NCBI RefSeq assembly: GCF_030814655.1
Contig: NZ_JAUSVK010000001.1
Location: 6,393,001-6,457,000, forward strand
DNA length: 64,000 nucleotides
Source: Labrys monachus
Lineage (GTDB): Bacteria; Pseudomonadota; Alphaproteobacteria; Rhizobiales; Labraceae
Direction: 5' to 3'
The notes under the pieces were generated by a model. The model had not been told where the DNA came from. It saw only the letters and a program-made list of their open reading frames with translations, and did not search any database. The position numbers and the translations under genes are program-made. Shown here piece by piece: positions 60,464-64,000 of this stretch (position 1 is the stretch's first letter; every line of letters begins with the position of its first letter).

Positions 60464-60862
60464 ATGAAGACAATCATCGCACATGTCGGCGCCGCCATGC
60501 TCGCGGCCGCGGGTGTGCTCGTCCTGGCCGGCTCGGCCAACGCGGCGGATCCGGTCGGCCCGGTGACGCTCGTCAGCCACGTCGACGTGATTCCCGACGC
60601 CTATGTCGCGCAGAGCGAGGAAAAGTCGTGGGGCTTCCTCCGCACCGAGATGGCGGCGACCAAGAGCGACAAGGATCTCGTCTCCTATATCGTCCTGCGC
60701 CAGACGGACGGCCCCAACCATTTCACCATCGTCGAGACCTGGGGCAGCTACGCCGCCCTTGCCGCGCATCAGGGCTCTGCCCATACGGTGAAGTTCCGTG
60801 CGGACATCCAGCCCTATCTGGGCAGCCCATTCGACGCCCGCCTCCACCAGAATTTCGAATGA
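60464..60862 (+). CDS. exported ABM-domain (antibiotic biosynthesis monooxygenase-like) protein
   Basis: The 132-residue protein has a signal peptide (AHVGAAMLAAAGVLVLAGSANA) and an ABM-type dimeric alpha/beta-barrel domain (VTLVSHVDVIPDAYV, VSYIVLRQTDGPNHFTIVETW, HTVKFRADIQPYL). The fold occurs in small monooxygenases and haem-degrading enzymes, usually cytosolic, so the export signal is unusual. AAGGAG precedes the ATG. It probably ends the GntR-regulated cluster. Confidence 0.82.
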   Translation: MKTIIAHVGAAMLAAAGVLVLAGSANAADPVGPVTLVSHVDVIPDAYVAQSEEKSWGFLRTEMAATKSDKDLVSYIVLRQTDGPNHFTIVETWGSYAALAAHQGSAHTVKFRADIQPYLGSPFDARLHQNFE

Positions 60863-61032
60863 GCCTCGCGCCCTGCGGGCCGCTCCGGCGCTCCGCAGGG
60901 GCATATTCCTGAAGCCTTGCGCGCACCGGTCGCCGAGGGGGACCGATCGAGGCGCCGGGTTCCGCCGGGGCCTCGGCTGTGCCGGCGCCTCCTGCTTGCC
61001 GTGCCCATCCGGCGATGCCATTGTCTCGGCCG

Positions 61033-61875
61033 ATGGGGCTCATCAATTTCCTCTGGCGCGTGATCCAGCGCTATGTCGCGCATGACGGCTATGCGATGGC
61101 GAGCCATATGGCGCTCTCGACCCTGACGGCCCTGTTTCCTTTCCTGATCTTCGTGACGGCGCTGGCCGGCCTCGTCGGTACCGCCGGCCTGCAGGAGGAG
61201 ATCGTGCGCCTCCTGTTCGACAGCTGGCCGCACAGCGTGGCCAGCCCGATCGCCGAGGAGGTCGTCAACGTGCTGGGCTCCTCGCACCCGGGCCTGGTGA
61301 CGCTCAGCGCCATCATCGCCGTGGTGCTCGCCACCAACGGCATCGAGGCCATCCGCATCGGTGCCAACCGGGCCTACGGCCTCGTCGAGACGCGGTCCTT
61401 CTGGCGGTGCCGGCTGCAGAGCCTCGTCTTCGTGCTCGTCGCCGCCCTCGCCCTCATCACGCTGGCCCTGTTCGTGGTGCTGTGGCCGGTGATGTGGCGC
61501 AATGCGCTCGCCTATCTGCCCTTCCTGGCGGCGTTCGCCTTCGTCATCGAACTCGCCCGCTACGGCATCACCGTCGTCGTGCTCGGCGGGGCGATCATCC
61601 TGATCCATCTCTTCCTGGTCGCAAGCCGGCCGCGCTTCTGGACGATCTGGCCGGGCTCGCTCGTGACGCTGGGGCTGTGGCTCGCCGGCGGGGAGCTCTT
61701 CAGCCTCTACATCACCAATTTCAACACCTATTCGAAGCTCTATGCCGGCCTCGGCGGCGTCTTCGCCGCGCTGTTCTTCCTGTGGCTGGTGGCTGTGGCC
61801 TTCCTGCTCGGCGCCGAAATCAACGCGCTGCTGGCCGAGGGCCGGGCGGAGCGGCGCGCGCGCCGGCGCCCCTGA
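61033..61875 (+). CDS. YihY/UPF0761-family membrane protein
   Basis: The protein has about six transmembrane segments and the YihY pattern (DGYAMASHMALSTLTALFPFLIFVTALAGLVG; FYSKLYAGLGGVFAALFFLWLVAVAFLLGAEINA-like end). The family was once named ribonuclease BN, but that activity was not confirmed; its function is unknown. The start is uncertain: ATG at 61033 is chosen by alignment, while ATG 61015 and GTG 60979 are in frame. Confidence 0.82.
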   Translation: MGLINFLWRVIQRYVAHDGYAMASHMALSTLTALFPFLIFVTALAGLVGTAGLQEEIVRLLFDSWPHSVASPIAEEVVNVLGSSHPGLVTLSAIIAVVLATNGIEAIRIGANRAYGLVETRSFWRCRLQSLVFVLVAALALITLALFVVLWPVMWRNALAYLPFLAAFAFVIELARYGITVVVLGGAIILIHLFLVASRPRFWTIWPGSLVTLGLWLAGGELFSLYITNFNTYSKLYAGLGGVFAALFFLWLVAVAFLLGAEINALLAEGRAERRARRRP

Positions 61876-61936
61876 CGGCCACCTGCCCGGGCACGGTCGG
61901 GCAACCGGCATGACGAACGGGAAGGCAGGGCCGCAA

Positions 61937-61954
61937 CTGTCATTCCCCTGTCAA
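61937..61954 (+). promoter_or_regulatory. Pho box (PhoB-binding site)
   Basis: CTGTCAT-TCCC-CTGTCAA has the two direct CTGTCAT-type repeats and 11-base period of a PhoB site, with 13 of 14 repeat positions agreeing. It lies about 165 bases upstream of the phosphate-type MFS gene and points the right way. The predicted regulator is not in the window. Confidence 0.75.
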
Positions 61955-62120
61955 GTTGAGACGTCAAAGGATTGTTCGAGGCGATGAGCCAGTCGAAACA
62001 GTCGTAACGTCGTTCAAAGCGCGATCTCAGGTTGTATCAATAAATATAAGCAATCGATGCGCGTGTATTTGCAAGCGCATGTCGATGCCTCGTCGGCCTC
62101 TTGCCAAAGGAGAACCCGCC

Positions 62121-63659
62121 ATGGTCGATCTCGCAGCGTCGCAACCGTCTGGACATGTCCGGTCGAGAACGGTCCAGGACCACATCGACGAATTGCCGAT
62201 GTGGGCGGATGGCACCCATCTGCCCGCGGCGCCGATGACCGGCATGCAATGGCTGATCTGGTCGCTCGCCGCGGCTGGCAAATTCTTCGAAGGCTTCGTC
62301 GTGTTCATGACGGGCGTGGCGCTGCCTCTCCTGTCGAACGAATTCGACATCGGCGCCGCCGAGCACGGCGTCATCGGCGCCGCGAGCCTCGCCGGCATCC
62401 TGGTCGGCGCCGTCGCCCTCGGCGGCCTGTCCGACCGCTTCGGCCGCAAGCCGATGTTCGTCGCCGAGATGGTGCTGTTCTGCGCCTTCCTCGTCGGCCT
62501 GGTGTTCTGCCCGAACTATCCGCTGCTGGTGGTCTTCCTGTTCGGCCTCGGGCTGTCGCTCGGCTGCGACTACCCGACCGCCCACATGATCATCTCCGAG
62601 AGCATTCCCTCCACCAGCCGCGGCAGGCTCGTGCTCGGCGCCTTCGCCTTCCAGGCGGTCGGCGCCCTCGGCGGCACGGTGGTCGGCTATGCCGTGCTGT
62701 CGACCCTGCCGGAGATCGGCGCCTGGCGCTGGATGTACGCCTCGGCGATCATCCCCGCGATCCTCGTGACGATCGGCCGTTTCTACATCGTGGAAAGCGC
62801 CAATTGGCTCTCGTCGCGCGGCGAGATGGCCAAGGCCGAACAGGCGGTGAGGCGCCTGCTGGTGCGCAAGCCGCAATATCCGGCGGAGATCAGGCTGGCG
62901 ACGCGGCACGGCGACGGCATGGGCCACGGCTCACCGGCCGGTCAGAGCTGGACGTCGCTGTTCAGCAAGGCCAACCGGCGCGCCACCATCCTCGCTTCCG
63001 TTCCCTGGTTCCTGCAGGATCTCGGCACCTACGGCATCGGCATCTTCACGCCGACCATCCTGGCCGTGGCGCTGGGCGCCAATTCCGATCACGCCCGCAG
63101 CGTCGCCGACCTCATCCTGAACGACATCGTGGCGGCCAAGGGCGCCGCCCTGATCACCACATTGCTGATCGTCGGCATCATCTTCGCCGTGCTGCTCGCC
63201 GATACGGTCGGCCGCATCGCGCTGCAGATCCTCGGCTTCATCGGCTGCGCTGCCGGCCTGTTCCTGGCTTCTCTCGCCTCGAGCTTTTCCGGCGGTACCT
63301 CGACCCTGCTGATCTTCGCCGGCTTCATGCTCTTCAACTTCATGACCAATCTCGGCCCGAACGCCCAGACCTACCTGCTCGCCGGCGAAGTCTTCCCGAC
63401 GGCGATCCGCGGCAAGGGTGCCGGATTCGCGGCCGCCTTCGCCAAGATCGGCGCAGTGGCGACCGCCTTCCTGTTCCCGATCCTTCTGGCGTCGATCGGC
63501 ACCACGGCCCTGCTCTACGGCCTGATCGTGGTCTCGATCCTCGGGGCGCTCGTGACCTGGCTCTACCGCATCGAGACCACGGGCGTGAACCTCGATCGCC
63601 TCGATCAGCCGTTCGAGGCCGCTTCGACGGGCGGCTCCGTGCCGGTGGCGGCCGAATAG
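62121..63659 (+). CDS. MFS transporter, phosphate:H+ symporter-like
   Basis: The 512-residue protein has about 12 transmembrane segments and a long N-terminal cytosolic part. A GLGLSLGCDYPTAHMIISES segment matches the signature of the phosphate:H+ symporter (PHS) branch, and GLSDRFGRKP fits the MFS loop. A Pho box upstream and a PstS-like gene downstream support phosphate transport. The ATG at 62121 has AAAGGAGA nine bases upstream; the longer frame is not conserved. Confidence 0.82.
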   Translation: MVDLAASQPSGHVRSRTVQDHIDELPMWADGTHLPAAPMTGMQWLIWSLAAAGKFFEGFVVFMTGVALPLLSNEFDIGAAEHGVIGAASLAGILVGAVALGGLSDRFGRKPMFVAEMVLFCAFLVGLVFCPNYPLLVVFLFGLGLSLGCDYPTAHMIISESIPSTSRGRLVLGAFAFQAVGALGGTVVGYAVLSTLPEIGAWRWMYASAIIPAILVTIGRFYIVESANWLSSRGEMAKAEQAVRRLLVRKPQYPAEIRLATRHGDGMGHGSPAGQSWTSLFSKANRRATILASVPWFLQDLGTYGIGIFTPTILAVALGANSDHARSVADLILNDIVAAKGAALITTLLIVGIIFAVLLADTVGRIALQILGFIGCAAGLFLASLASSFSGGTSTLLIFAGFMLFNFMTNLGPNAQTYLLAGEVFPTAIRGKGAGFAAAFAKIGAVATAFLFPILLASIGTTALLYGLIVVSILGALVTWLYRIETTGVNLDRLDQPFEAASTGGSVPVAAE

Positions 63660-63844
63660 GGTCGCGGACCCGCCATGGACGCCGCGGGCTCGGCGATATC
63701 GAGACTGCGACGCCGGGCTGGCCGGACCGCGATATCCCTGATTTCCAGACAGGTTCCGACGGGCATCCGTCATGCGGGAGGCGGGGGCGCCCCGGCTCCG
63801 GCGGTCCGACGATGCGCCGCGGTCTTCACCCAGGAGAAACATCC

Positions 63845-64000
63845 ATGTCCGCCGATCGCCTGAAGAAGCTGAACGCGACGCTCGCCGCCGGAGGCCTTGG
63901 CGCCCTGCTCGTGTTCGGCCAGCCCGCCGTGCCGGCCCGCGCCGCCGACGTCACCCTGGCGGAGACCGGGTCGACGCTGCTCTACCCGCTGTTCGACATC
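63845..64000 (+). CDS. PstS-like phosphate-binding protein (5' part)
   Basis: Only the first 52 codons are in the window. They show a signal peptide (NATLAAGGLGALLVFGQPAVPARA-AD) followed by VTLAETGSTLLYPLFDI, where ETGSTLLYPLF matches the start of mature PstS-type phosphate-binding proteins. CAGGAG precedes the ATG. It lies 185 bases after the phosphate-type MFS gene in the same direction. Confidence 0.8.
   Translation, partial: MSADRLKKLNATLAAGGLGALLVFGQPAVPARAADVTLAETGSTLLYPLFDI

Overview
The window is high-GC bacterial chromosome that looks like an alphaproteobacterium of the order Hyphomicrobiales (Rhizobiales). The signs are GapR (DUF2312), an IalB-family protein, DUF1036 next to pyruvate kinase, PhaR with phaA/phaB, type-2 ArgC, and the mnmE-mnmG-rsmG-parA-parB order usual near the chromosome origin. 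I cannot name the genus. I saw no insertion sequence, prophage, CRISPR array or rRNA operon. The right edge cuts a PstS-like gene.

Layout. 0-0.5 kb: degenerate direct repeats and two parS-like sites. 0.5-8.3 kb: a YyaL-like thioredoxin-domain gene diverging from mnmE, then mnmG, rsmG (with a parS-like site inside), parA and parB. 8.5-18 kb: exonuclease III, DUF3108, mtaB, dapF, malic enzyme, a ureohydrolase-fold enzyme, and a Tat-exported S41-like protein. 18-29.5 kb: tRNA-Thr(CGT), rpmB, TerC, a FecR-domain protein, rplU-rpmA-GNAT, a secreted TPR protein, GapR, an N-formylglutamate amidohydrolase-like protein, DUF1036, pyruvate kinase, an alpha/beta hydrolase, a second TPR protein and rpmJ. 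29.7-38.7 kb: GST, zapE, TetR, a degenerate PAS/GGDEF/EAL protein, the polyhydroxybutyrate genes phaR, phaA and phaB, ispA and DUF1345.

39-45.6 kb: a GlxA-type AraC regulator divergent from the heterotetrameric sarcosine oxidase operon soxBDAG. 45.9-48.8 kb: argC and a bufferin-like operon (DUF2282, DUF2063, DoxX) with no DUF692/MNIO maturation enzyme beside it. 48.9-55.1 kb: threonine aldolase, IalB, hemH, GNAT, ppa, a threonine/serine dehydratase and DUF1223. 55.3-60.9 kb: a GntR regulator divergent from a tight cluster of MFS transporter, ThDP-dependent enzyme, exported beta-propeller and exported ABM-fold protein; I cannot assign this cluster a pathway. 61-64 kb: a YihY-family protein, then an MFS phosphate-type symporter and a PstS-like protein behind a near-perfect Pho box.

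How the parts work together. parA, parB and the parS-like sites form a chromosome-segregation locus. phaR, phaA and phaB supply and regulate PHB synthesis from acetyl-CoA. soxBDAG oxidises sarcosine into the C1-folate pool, probably under the divergent GlxA-type regulator. The right-hand transporter pair is probably PhoB-controlled phosphate uptake. Between genes there are several related palindromic repeats, most of them at junctions where two genes converge.
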